The position numbers and the translations under genes are program-made. The notes beneath the pieces were generated by a model. It made no database searches, was not told the origin of the DNA, and was given only the letters and a program-made list of their open reading frames with translations. From IMG/VR virus record IMGVR_UViG_3300009180_000122, positions 1-34,119 of that record: 34,119 nt of DNA, one strand, 5' to 3'. Source of the stretch: a virus. Positions within the stretch are counted from its first letter, which is position 1, and each line of letters opens with the position of its first letter. Shown here in pieces: positions 21,412 to 29,324 of this stretch.

Positions 21412-21798
21412 GTGTCAAACCTTTCAGCAAAGATTTTCGCAGCAGCAGACATTGAGAGTGAACTCGTAGAGGTTGCTCAATGGGATGTCACATTGCTAGT
21501 GAAATCCATCACGGCCAAAGACCGCGCAGTAATGATTTCGGGTTCAGTAGAGAACAACGGTGATTTCCGCCTAGAGGAAATCCTGCCCGACCTCGTTATC
21601 GCTGCGTGCTACGACCCAGAAACGGGCGAGAAGGTTTTTCAGCCCCAAGACCGTGATGCACTAATGGCAAAGTCAGCCGCACCCATTGAGCAGTTGGCGC
21701 AAGTCGCTATGCGCTTGTCGGGTATGGACGAGGAAGCCGTGGATGCGGCGGGAAAAGGTTCTACGCCAACCCAGAGCGACGCTTCCTCTTTGAGTTAG
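21412..21798 (+). CDS. Tail assembly chaperone, short (zero-frame) form
   Basis: A 128-residue protein from GTG 21412 with AAGGAG upstream. SNLSAKIFAAADIESELVEV, then VAQWDVTLLVKSITAKDRAV and ACYDPETGEKVFQPQDRDAL match siphovirus tail chaperones (lambda gpG-like). The last ~15 residues (GSTPTQSDASSLS) come after the slippery site and are low complexity, as expected where the downstream frame carries the real coding information. It coats the tape measure during tail assembly. Confidence 0.85.
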   Translation: MSNLSAKIFAAADIESELVEVAQWDVTLLVKSITAKDRAVMISGSVENNGDFRLEEILPDLVIAACYDPETGEKVFQPQDRDALMAKSAAPIEQLAQVAMRLSGMDEEAVDAAGKGSTPTQSDASSLS

Positions 21799-21950
21799 CG
21801 GAGAAGTTAGGGAGAACAGTTGGCGAACTTCTAGAGGGTTCTCCCGCACATCGGCCAATGTCTGCTAGTGAAATGGTGGAGTGGCAAGCGGTTTGGAAAA
21901 TACGCGCGTATGAGCAAGAGGAAGCAATGAAGGAGAGTGGCAACTACTAG
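21412..21950 (+). CDS. Tail assembly chaperone, -1 frameshifted long form
   Basis: At GGGAAAA (21750-21756), read G-GGA-AAA in frame zero, a -1 shift continues as RFYANPERRFLFELAEKLGR, then TVGELLEGSPAHRPM and SASEMVEWQAVWKIRAYEQE to TAG 21948-21950. This is the gpGT-type product, 179 residues, whose T part recruits tail tube subunits. The downstream frame has no stop from 21756 onward and no good start of its own, and its protein pattern is typical of the T domain. Confidence 0.85.
21750..21756 (+). promoter_or_regulatory. Programmed -1 frameshift site GGGAAAA
   Basis: A canonical X-XXY-YYZ heptamer placed in the correct zero-frame phase, 42 bases before the zero-frame stop. No strong hairpin directly downstream was noticed by eye. 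Confidence 0.85.
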
Positions 21951-21970
21951 CAAATGAAAAGGGGGCTGTG

Positions 21971-24900
21971 ATGGAAGAAAGTATGCGTATCCGAATACTC
22001 GGTGATGCTGCTGGCGCACAGACCGCTTTTCAGCAAGTAGAAAAAGCCGCCGAACTCGCTGCTGGCAAAATCACAGGCTCGTTTGAGCATCTTGGACATC
22101 TGTTCAAGAGAACCATCGGTTTTGCTGGTATTGCCGTAGGTATTGACCAAGCCCTAGAAAGTGCCTCGCACCTCATCAACGCACAGAAGGCACAGTCAGC
22201 ACTTCTAGAGAACCAGTCTAAGCAACAGGGCAGCCTTATCAAGTTGAAAGACTTTGAGATAGAGGGTAATGCGAAGGCATACTCGTGGAAGTCCAAAACT
22301 TTAGACCAGATGGCTACGCAGTTATCACTAGCCAACGGCATCAACAAGCAAGACATCGTTATGGCGCAGAACCGCCAACTTACGAACACAGACTTGCTGA
22401 AGTTCTACTCCAAGGGGAATAGTTATCTTTCCAAGCAGAACGCAACCTACAAAGAAATCGTAAAGGAAGCCAAAGAGCAGGGTCATCATATGTCTGGCTC
22501 ACAGGCGGCAATGGCAACCACTTTGACCACCGCCGCCAACCTTGCTGCAGTCACGGGTAGGGGTATCAACGGCTCAATGATGATGCTGACCCGACTATTG
22601 GCTGACCCCGAAGCACGTATGTCATCTATGTCTCGTATGGGCATCCAAATCGCCAAGTCCGACCAAGACCGTATCAAGGCGCTACAAAAGTCCAAGGGTC
22701 TTATGGCGGCGCAGGGCGAGTTGCTGAACGTGCTGGATAGGACCTACACTGGTCTTGCGGCTAAATCGCAGTCACCAGTAGAACTGCTGAAAAACGCATT
22801 GGCGAACATTTGGACTGCTTTGGGCGAAGGTTTGATGCCGGTGCTGGAAAGTCTGTCTAAGGTTGTTATTGACGTGGTGAAACCACTTCTGCCCGTTCTG
22901 CAAAGTGTGGGCAAACTCATTGAGGAGGTAGCGGTACATCTCGGTACATCACTCGGTAATCTCTTGGGCGACCTCGTGCCGTTTATTGACCTTGTGGTGA
23001 AAGGCTTGTTGCCAGCCTTCCTCAACCTGATTACGCCCCTCGTCGAAATGGCAGACAAGGCGATTACACCACTCGCCAAAGCCTTCGATAAGTTGGTCGG
23101 CGCGGGAACAGAAATCGGTCCCCTGTCGCAGATGTTCTTAGATTTGGGCGAAACCCTTGCTCATAACTTGAAGCCAGCCGTTGATTTCATAGCCGAAGCC
23201 TTTGACGATTTTGGCAAAAATAAAACACTCGAAAAAATGATGCAGAGCCTTATGGATACCTTCAAGGCTCTTGCCCCCGTTATGCCCGCGCTCGCCAAAG
23301 CGTTTGCCGACCTTGTTATTGCTCTTACACCAGCCTTTATCGCTATGTTGCCAAATATGGTCACGGCGTTTGACCTGTTCGTGAAAATCTTGGTCAAAAT
23401 GACCCCACTCCTTACAACGGCCATTGGTGGGATAACCCAACTGGTGACTTTGGTTACGAGCAATAAGGGCTTGACAGGTGTTGTCGGCGCACTCGCCGCC
23501 ATTTGGTTCACCAAGAGTTTGTTCCTTACCCCGATTATTGCCGCCGCTAGCGGTATTGGTATGTTGATGGGCAAGGTTGTAAACCTCGGCTCAAAGACCA
23601 AGGGCATTTTCACTACCCTAAAGGGCGGTTTTGGCGGTGGCGGTCTAAAGGGTATGGGCGCAGCCCGACTTGGCGGTTTGGAAAGCCGAGCATCCCGACT
23701 TGCTGGAAATGCCACACGAGACTTCAAGTTTTTTGGCCCAGACAGCGCTCGCTACAAACGTTCCAGCGCTTTAGCGGAGGCGGCTGGCACACGAGTGGAG
23801 CGCCTAAAGAGCAGACAAGAGGCTAATGCTATTTCCGGTGGTGGAATAAAGGGTCTAGTCAAGAATGTGTTCGGTCTTGGCGGTGGTGCGTTTGCCCCTA
23901 CTAACCAAATGGATGCCACTAACAAGAACACACAGGCCCTCATCCGACTGACTGATGCGCTGAAAATGGGTGCCGGTGGCACTCTGACGGGTGGTTTTGG
24001 AAGCGGTAGTGGTTCAGGAAGCGGTAGTGGTGCTGGAGGCGGTAGTGGTTCAGCGACCAAGAAGGCGATGACTATTGAGGAACGCCTTGCCGCCTCTATG
24101 AAGGCTGGTCGTCACGACACCATCGCTGCCGAGCGCAAGGCGATTATTGCCAAGTTCGGTGCTGGTGCTGGCGCACACCTCAATGTGTTTGATGCCGCCA
24201 CACAAAAGGCTTCGGCTATGGTTCAGGCTGAAAAACTAGCCGCAGGGGCGGCGGCAAATGCTACAACTGGGAAAAAGTTGGGTCGCTTCGCCCGTGCGGG
24301 CAACTTCCTAAAGGATGATTTCAGCGCCTTCAAGGGTCAGGTCGGTGGTATGGCTGGCAAGGTTGGTGGCGGTATTGGCGACCTTGGTGGCAAGATTGCT
24401 AGCGGTATCGGCAGCCTCGGTGGCAAGTTCGGTTCTTTAGCAAGTTCTCTCGCTGGGAAGTTCGGCGGTATGGCTAGTGGCATTGGTAGCAAGTTCAGCA
24501 GTCTTGCTGGTTCTCTCGGCAGCAAGTTCAGTTCTTTAGCAAGTTCGTTTAGCGGAAAGTTCGGTTCTTTAGCGAGCAACCTTAGCGGAAAACTCGGCGG
24601 TTTAGCGAGCAACCTTAGCGGCAAGTTTGGAAATCTGGCTAGTGGTTTGAGTGGAAAACTTAGCGGTATGGTCGGAAAACTTGGAAGCAGTCTTTCCGGT
24701 CTTGTCGGCAGGGTAGGCGGTCTTGTCGGAAGGGTTGGTAGCGGTCTTTCTGGTCTTACTGGAAAGGTTTCTATTCTTGTTGGCAAGGTTAGTGGTCTTG
24801 CTAGCAGGGTCGGTGGTGGTTTTTCTGGTCTTGGAGGAAAACTCGGCGGTTCTCTTGGTGGAAAACTTGGTGGTCTTTTTGGAAAACTCGGTGGGAAGTT

Positions 24901-25999
24901 TGGCGGTCTTGCTGGTGGAAAACTCGGTTCCCTTACTGGCAAAGTCGGTGGTCTTTTTGGAGGTCTGGCTGGAAAAGCCGGAGGTCTGGCTGGAAAAGTC
25001 GGCGGTATGGGGATGCTCGGCAAGGGTCTTACCGGCGGTCTAGGTTCATTAGCAGTTGGGCTGGCTATGCCTCTCCTTCAGAAGGTGATGCCCAAGAAGG
25101 CCGCAAATGTCCTCGGAGGGGCGGCACAAGGGGCTGCTATGGGTGCGATGTTCGGCCCGTGGGGTGCCGCTATCGGCGGTGCTATCGGACTAGTGAAATC
25201 GTTGTTCCAAAACTGCAAGCCATTCCACGACCTCGTTGTAAAAATCGGTCACGCTTTCCAGCAGGTAGGCAAATGGATAAAGGTACACATCGTTCCCGCC
25301 CTGAAGGTCGTTTTTGATGTCATCAAGAAGGTAGCCACCATCTACGTCAAGGCACTCGTTACATACTTCAAGGCTTGGTTTGCTGTTGCCAAGCAAGTTT
25401 GGAACGTTCTTGTCACGGTGGGCAAGTTCATTGGCAGCATTATTGTTGGCTATGTCAAGTTGTGGTGGGCGGCGTTGATGGAAGTCTGGCACATCATCAC
25501 AGGCGTATGGAACGCCCTTGTAAGTGGTGGGCAGACCGTTTGGAACTGGCTGAAGGGTATGTTCAGTTGGATAGGCAATACCGTCAAGACGATTTGGGAT
25601 GGGCTTTACAACTCGTTCGTGAAGGCGGCCAACCTGATTATCAAGGCTTACAACAACACCCTCGGTAGCCTTTTTAGCGCCATTGGTATCAACGTCAAAA
25701 TCAACGAACTCACTCCGACTGGTGAAAAGCCTAAGAAGCACCACTCTGGCGGTATTGTTCAGGGGCCACGAGGCAAGGAAGTTCCTGCCATCCTTCAGGC
25801 GGGCGAAGCCGTGACCTCTCTGGCCCAAATGAACGCCAACCGTGGCAAGGGTAGTGGAAACAGCCTCAATGTCAGCCCCGGTGCGGTCAGCATTGTGGTC
25901 AATGGAAACGCCGACCACGCCACTACTGCTGAAATCAAGAAGCACGTTGAGGCACAGTTCAAGGAACTCCATCGCACCCTAAAGGGTATGGGGCGGTAA
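21971..25999 (+). CDS. Tail tape measure protein
   Basis: A 1342-residue protein. ATG 21971 is five bases after AAGGGGG; GTG 21968 is too close. The N-terminal part (about 1-370) is helical (SMRIRILGDAAGAQTAFQQV). Hydrophobic stretches lie at about 500-533 and 1045-1080. A Gly/Ser linker spans about 676-695. Residues about 790-1017 are 11-residue repeats of the type GKFGSLASNLS. Near the C-terminus HSGGIVQGPRGKEVPAILQA and GEAV form the GGIVxG/VPAxLxxGE motif common in tape measures. Using the usual ~0.15 nm per residue, the tail would be about 200 nm. No peptidoglycan hydrolase domain is evident. Confidence 0.9.
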   Translation: MEESMRIRILGDAAGAQTAFQQVEKAAELAAGKITGSFEHLGHLFKRTIGFAGIAVGIDQALESASHLINAQKAQSALLENQSKQQGSLIKLKDFEIEGNAKAYSWKSKTLDQMATQLSLANGINKQDIVMAQNRQLTNTDLLKFYSKGNSYLSKQNATYKEIVKEAKEQGHHMSGSQAAMATTLTTAANLAAVTGRGINGSMMMLTRLLADPEARMSSMSRMGIQIAKSDQDRIKALQKSKGLMAAQGELLNVLDRTYTGLAAKSQSPVELLKNALANIWTALGEGLMPVLESLSKVVIDVVKPLLPVLQSVGKLIEEVAVHLGTSLGNLLGDLVPFIDLVVKGLLPAFLNLITPLVEMADKAITPLAKAFDKLVGAGTEIGPLSQMFLDLGETLAHNLKPAVDFIAEAFDDFGKNKTLEKMMQSLMDTFKALAPVMPALAKAFADLVIALTPAFIAMLPNMVTAFDLFVKILVKMTPLLTTAIGGITQLVTLVTSNKGLTGVVGALAAIWFTKSLFLTPIIAAASGIGMLMGKVVNLGSKTKGIFTTLKGGFGGGGLKGMGAARLGGLESRASRLAGNATRDFKFFGPDSARYKRSSALAEAAGTRVERLKSRQEANAISGGGIKGLVKNVFGLGGGAFAPTNQMDATNKNTQALIRLTDALKMGAGGTLTGGFGSGSGSGSGSGAGGGSGSATKKAMTIEERLAASMKAGRHDTIAAERKAIIAKFGAGAGAHLNVFDAATQKASAMVQAEKLAAGAAANATTGKKLGRFARAGNFLKDDFSAFKGQVGGMAGKVGGGIGDLGGKIASGIGSLGGKFGSLASSLAGKFGGMASGIGSKFSSLAGSLGSKFSSLASSFSGKFGSLASNLSGKLGGLASNLSGKFGNLASGLSGKLSGMVGKLGSSLSGLVGRVGGLVGRVGSGLSGLTGKVSILVGKVSGLASRVGGGFSGLGGKLGGSLGGKLGGLFGKLGGKFGGLAGGKLGSLTGKVGGLFGGLAGKAGGLAGKVGGMGMLGKGLTGGLGSLAVGLAMPLLQKVMPKKAANVLGGAAQGAAMGAMFGPWGAAIGGAIGLVKSLFQNCKPFHDLVVKIGHAFQQVGKWIKVHIVPALKVVFDVIKKVATIYVKALVTYFKAWFAVAKQVWNVLVTVGKFIGSIIVGYVKLWWAALMEVWHIITGVWNALVSGGQTVWNWLKGMFSWIGNTVKTIWDGLYNSFVKAANLIIKAYNNTLGSLFSAIGINVKINELTPTGEKPKKHHSGGIVQGPRGKEVPAILQAGEAVTSLAQMNANRGKGSGNSLNVSPGAVSIVVNGNADHATTAEIKKHVEAQFKELHRTLKGMGR
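24340..25020 (+). repeat. Gly/Ser/Leu 11-residue repeats in the tape measure
   Basis: About 680 bases of near-repeats code for units such as GKFGSLASNLS, GKLGGLASNLS and GKFGNLASGLS. The DNA units (for example aagttcggttctttagc) are partly identical, suggesting expansion by unequal recombination. The reverse strand is open here but reads as Pro/Arg-rich nonsense. Confidence 0.75.
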
Positions 26000-26016
26000 A
26001 TCCCGATTTCGTGGGG

Positions 26017-26022
26017 TAGAGT
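26017..26022 (+). promoter_or_regulatory. -10 box TAGAGT, probable leaderless promoter
   Basis: TAGAGT, five bases, then TTG 26028, in the 28-base gap after the tape measure. The geometry resembles the five six-base cases elsewhere but with a TTG start. An ATG in the same frame at 26037 is an alternative start. Confidence 0.4.
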
Positions 26023-26027
26023 AGTGG

Positions 26028-29000
26028 TTGAGCGAGATGAAAACCTATTACGCCAACCCTAACTATTCCGCAGCGTCCAATGAGGACAACTGGGTGGTAG
26101 TCGGCGCGCAGAGTGCTGATGTTGCTACTAATGACTTGACACAGTTGAGTGTCGGCAACCTTTCAGCACCCACGGCGACCAATGCTACGGGTTACTACTT
26201 CGCACAGGTAGAGGATTTGAGCCGCCTAACAAAGGGCTGGTCATACCTCACCAAGACGAGCCTCGGTAGGCGTAACTATGCGTTTTCCTCGCGCCCCCAA
26301 GCAGCGGTCAGTGAACCGTATGTCTATGTTGCTGAAATAAACGGCTTTGAGAACGGCGATACGCTGGCAGTTTTGGAAGGGCAACAAGAGAACCAAGCCC
26401 CATTTTCCAACGCGGCCACCACATCAGATGCCGCCTCTAGCCAATGGTCGTATGTCCGAAATGCTGGTCTAATCCCAATGGTCAGCGTCTACCCCGGAAG
26501 TATCAACTCATCGTTCCTTCAGGCAGAAAACTCATCATCGGTGGCTTCTCGCCTATTTGCTTTCACCGATACTGACTTTGGCGATACAAACTACGGCAAC
26601 CTTGACAGCAACGAAAACCCTGTTGCCGCGACCAAGAACTACGGCTCGTCTTTTGTACCAACTCCCGACAACCTCGGCAACGGCACGATGCAAGCGTGGT
26701 ATCTATCTGCTTCTGGCGATGACACAGCCCAAGCCAGCCTATTGACGATGCTGCCAGATTTCACTACCGATGGCGAAACTGTGACCAGCGTGGCAGTTGG
26801 TAGCACCAACACAACCGTGACCCTCGGAGCGACCAACGCCGCCTTCACGGTGGGTCAAACGCTGACTATTGCGACAAACGGCATTGCCGTTGACACTATG
26901 TTGCCCTATATCACCACCGCAACCCCTACTGGTTGGTATTGCGGAAAGATTACAAATGCCTCTGGCAATGTCTTGACTACCGACCTCAACGACAGCACCA
27001 ACAACAACCTTCAGGTTGACCCCCTGCCAGCCTCTATCAACATCGGAGTTCCTTTCACCGGAACAGTCACTACCCTCAACACGATTACAATCACGGCGGT
27101 TGGCTCAACGGCAAACCAAGGCATCGCCCCCGGTTGTGTCTTGAACCTAACGAACTCCATTTCGTCTATCACCTCAACGGCCTCAACTTTTACCGTAAAT
27201 ACGGTAGGCAACCACAGCCTCCAAGCGGGGCAAGATGTGACTATCTCTGGTGTGACGGGTGCTGGTTTCACCAACTACAACGGAACTTGGACTGTTCTGG
27301 GGTCTGGTGGAACCAACTTTACGGTCACAAGTAGCCTCAACCCCGGAACATTTAGCGGTGCGGGTGCCTCGGCTTCACAGCAAGCGTATGTTGGGAAAGT
27401 TGTGGGTAACGGCGTTGGTACGGTAATCACCTTAGACCCAACTGGCGGTGGTGGTGGTTTTGGTCTGAACACGCAAATCGCCAATGGAGCAGGTATCTCT
27501 TTTTCAGCATCGCGCAATGACTACAACTTGCGAGCCTTCGCTGCCACGATTACGGATTACACCCTTCAGGTCAACATTGACCACCAAAAACTCAACTGCA
27601 TCTACTCAACTGCCCCCTATTACGCCACCGCATCCGTTTTCAGTCTCGGCGCAACACTTTCCACCACAGGGGCAACCACCCAAGTTGTTTTGCGTGGCAA
27701 TGACACACAGAGTTACGCACTTACTAGCGGCACCGTTTGTGCCTTGGTAGAGGGCGATAACTATCAAGAAGTCACCTTGGCGGCCGATGTGACCGTCCCC
27801 GCCTACGGCAACACGGTGACGGCTACCGTCAAAAGTTTCACCCCGATTTCCGCCTTCCCTGCTCGCATTACATCGTTCTACGAGCCGCTTTGGAACGACT
27901 ATTCGGACAGGTATGGCAAGGTGCTGATTTTCCCTGTCGTACCACAGGTCTATCGCAACTCATCTGTCGCACAGTTCAAGAGTATGGAAGCCACCACGAT
28001 TACTGAAACCATTTCAGGGGCTACCTACTACTACGGAACCATTGGTGGAACCTACTACTCTGAACCGCCTTACAAGGTTTATGTAGACGATGTTTCCAAC
28101 ATCAAAGTAGGAGATACCCTCACCTTCCGCAAGGACTACAACCCGTGGTTCAGCAACTATCAAGTTGGTGCCGCCCCCGGCAGTAGTGGCGGTCCTTGGA
28201 CCTATGTTCTCTCCGACTATGGTTCAGGTTTCACCTGTTCGAGTGGAACAAACTACATTATCCTGCCCGATGCCAATGGCTACGCCCTACCCTTGAAAAT
28301 AGGCCAAGCGGTCTACGGCGCAGACACCATTGTGTCTAATGGAACAGTGGTCACAGGTTGGAACGCAACACAGATTTTTCTTAGCGCCAACACCAAGTTG
28401 ACCCAAGCAGGGGCAACTAATCTCCGCTTCTACCCCGGTTCATCGGGCTTCAACTACTGGAAGGTTTATTCGGTAGATACCGCTAATAATGCCTTCACCA
28501 TTTACGGCTCATCACAAGATTACGAACAACTATCGGAGGGCTACCCAAGCAACGCTGATAGCCAGAACTACATTTTTGGCTACAACACAACCGTATGGCA
28601 GGGCAACACCATTGACATCGCCAACGCAACAGGTCAAGGGGCTGGCGTAGTTGGCTTGGCGGCTAAGCAAACTGATGGGTTTAGTGCTGAAAACGACCTA
28701 AAGTGGCACGCAACCAATACGGTTGTCTGTTCCTATGAGGAAGGCGCTCGCTACATCGGTAGTCAGTCTGTGGGCGACCAAGAGCAGGTTATTCCGTATC
28801 GCATTGGCTCGCTCATCGGCTCAACCCTTGCTTTGGATATTATCGCCCAAACCAGCACCGCTTTTGCCGTCAGCCCGTTGCCCAGTACCGCAGCCATCGG
28901 GGAGTATGACCCCAACTTCACCAAAGGTGATTACGACCAATATGGAAATCTGCCATACGATTTTGCTGGACAAAATGCCGGATTTGCCGTATTGAGTACC

Positions 29001-29324
29001 ACGAGCGCATACAGCACCAACTATGTAGTTGGCAACCAGTTCCCAGTCGTTATCGGGCAAGGGGAAACGCAAGAAATAGTGCTGGCTTTCCGCGCACCTA
29101 GCAATAGTGGTGGCTTCGCCTACCCGACCACCGTTGATGGCGGAATAAAACTCAATGTGCCGGTGCTTTGGAACTTGGCAGCGGGGCAGTCTTTTCAGTA
29201 CGACCACGATGCAGGCGAGCCTGTCTGCACACCAAACTTTATTTACAACACGGCTGGTACGATTAGCCACGCGGCTAGCGCACCTGTAATCGGGCTACCA
29301 AACACGGGAACTGTCTATGGCTAA
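26028..29324 (+). CDS. Large minor tail protein 1
   Basis: A 1098-residue protein rich in Thr, Ser, Asn, Gly and Tyr, with no Lys-rich region and no membrane segment. Start TTG 26028 or ATG 26037 (MKTYYANPNYSAAS). The first ~230 residues form a distinct domain (YYFAQVEDLSRLTKGWSYLT). Residues about 240-500 carry Ig-like beta modules, including SLQAGQDVTISGVTGAGFTN followed by YNGTWTV near 394-425, a pattern common in phage tail-tip proteins. The C-terminal part includes FPVVIGQGETQEIVLAFRAP, which looks like an added beta-sandwich. Placed after the tape measure, it probably belongs to the distal tail or tip; no depolymerase motif is recognised. Confidence 0.65.
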   Translation: MSEMKTYYANPNYSAASNEDNWVVVGAQSADVATNDLTQLSVGNLSAPTATNATGYYFAQVEDLSRLTKGWSYLTKTSLGRRNYAFSSRPQAAVSEPYVYVAEINGFENGDTLAVLEGQQENQAPFSNAATTSDAASSQWSYVRNAGLIPMVSVYPGSINSSFLQAENSSSVASRLFAFTDTDFGDTNYGNLDSNENPVAATKNYGSSFVPTPDNLGNGTMQAWYLSASGDDTAQASLLTMLPDFTTDGETVTSVAVGSTNTTVTLGATNAAFTVGQTLTIATNGIAVDTMLPYITTATPTGWYCGKITNASGNVLTTDLNDSTNNNLQVDPLPASINIGVPFTGTVTTLNTITITAVGSTANQGIAPGCVLNLTNSISSITSTASTFTVNTVGNHSLQAGQDVTISGVTGAGFTNYNGTWTVLGSGGTNFTVTSSLNPGTFSGAGASASQQAYVGKVVGNGVGTVITLDPTGGGGGFGLNTQIANGAGISFSASRNDYNLRAFAATITDYTLQVNIDHQKLNCIYSTAPYYATASVFSLGATLSTTGATTQVVLRGNDTQSYALTSGTVCALVEGDNYQEVTLAADVTVPAYGNTVTATVKSFTPISAFPARITSFYEPLWNDYSDRYGKVLIFPVVPQVYRNSSVAQFKSMEATTITETISGATYYYGTIGGTYYSEPPYKVYVDDVSNIKVGDTLTFRKDYNPWFSNYQVGAAPGSSGGPWTYVLSDYGSGFTCSSGTNYIILPDANGYALPLKIGQAVYGADTIVSNGTVVTGWNATQIFLSANTKLTQAGATNLRFYPGSSGFNYWKVYSVDTANNAFTIYGSSQDYEQLSEGYPSNADSQNYIFGYNTTVWQGNTIDIANATGQGAGVVGLAAKQTDGFSAENDLKWHATNTVVCSYEEGARYIGSQSVGDQEQVIPYRIGSLIGSTLALDIIAQTSTAFAVSPLPSTAAIGEYDPNFTKGDYDQYGNLPYDFAGQNAGFAVLSTTSAYSTNYVVGNQFPVVIGQGETQEIVLAFRAPSNSGGFAYPTTVDGGIKLNVPVLWNLAAGQSFQYDHDAGEPVCTPNFIYNTAGTISHAASAPVIGLPNTGTVYG

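Noticed and set aside
24337-25023. Reverse-strand ORF of 228 codons, Pro/Arg-rich
   Set aside because: It is the antisense shadow of the Gly/Leu repeats of the tape measure, with no promoter or ribosome site.
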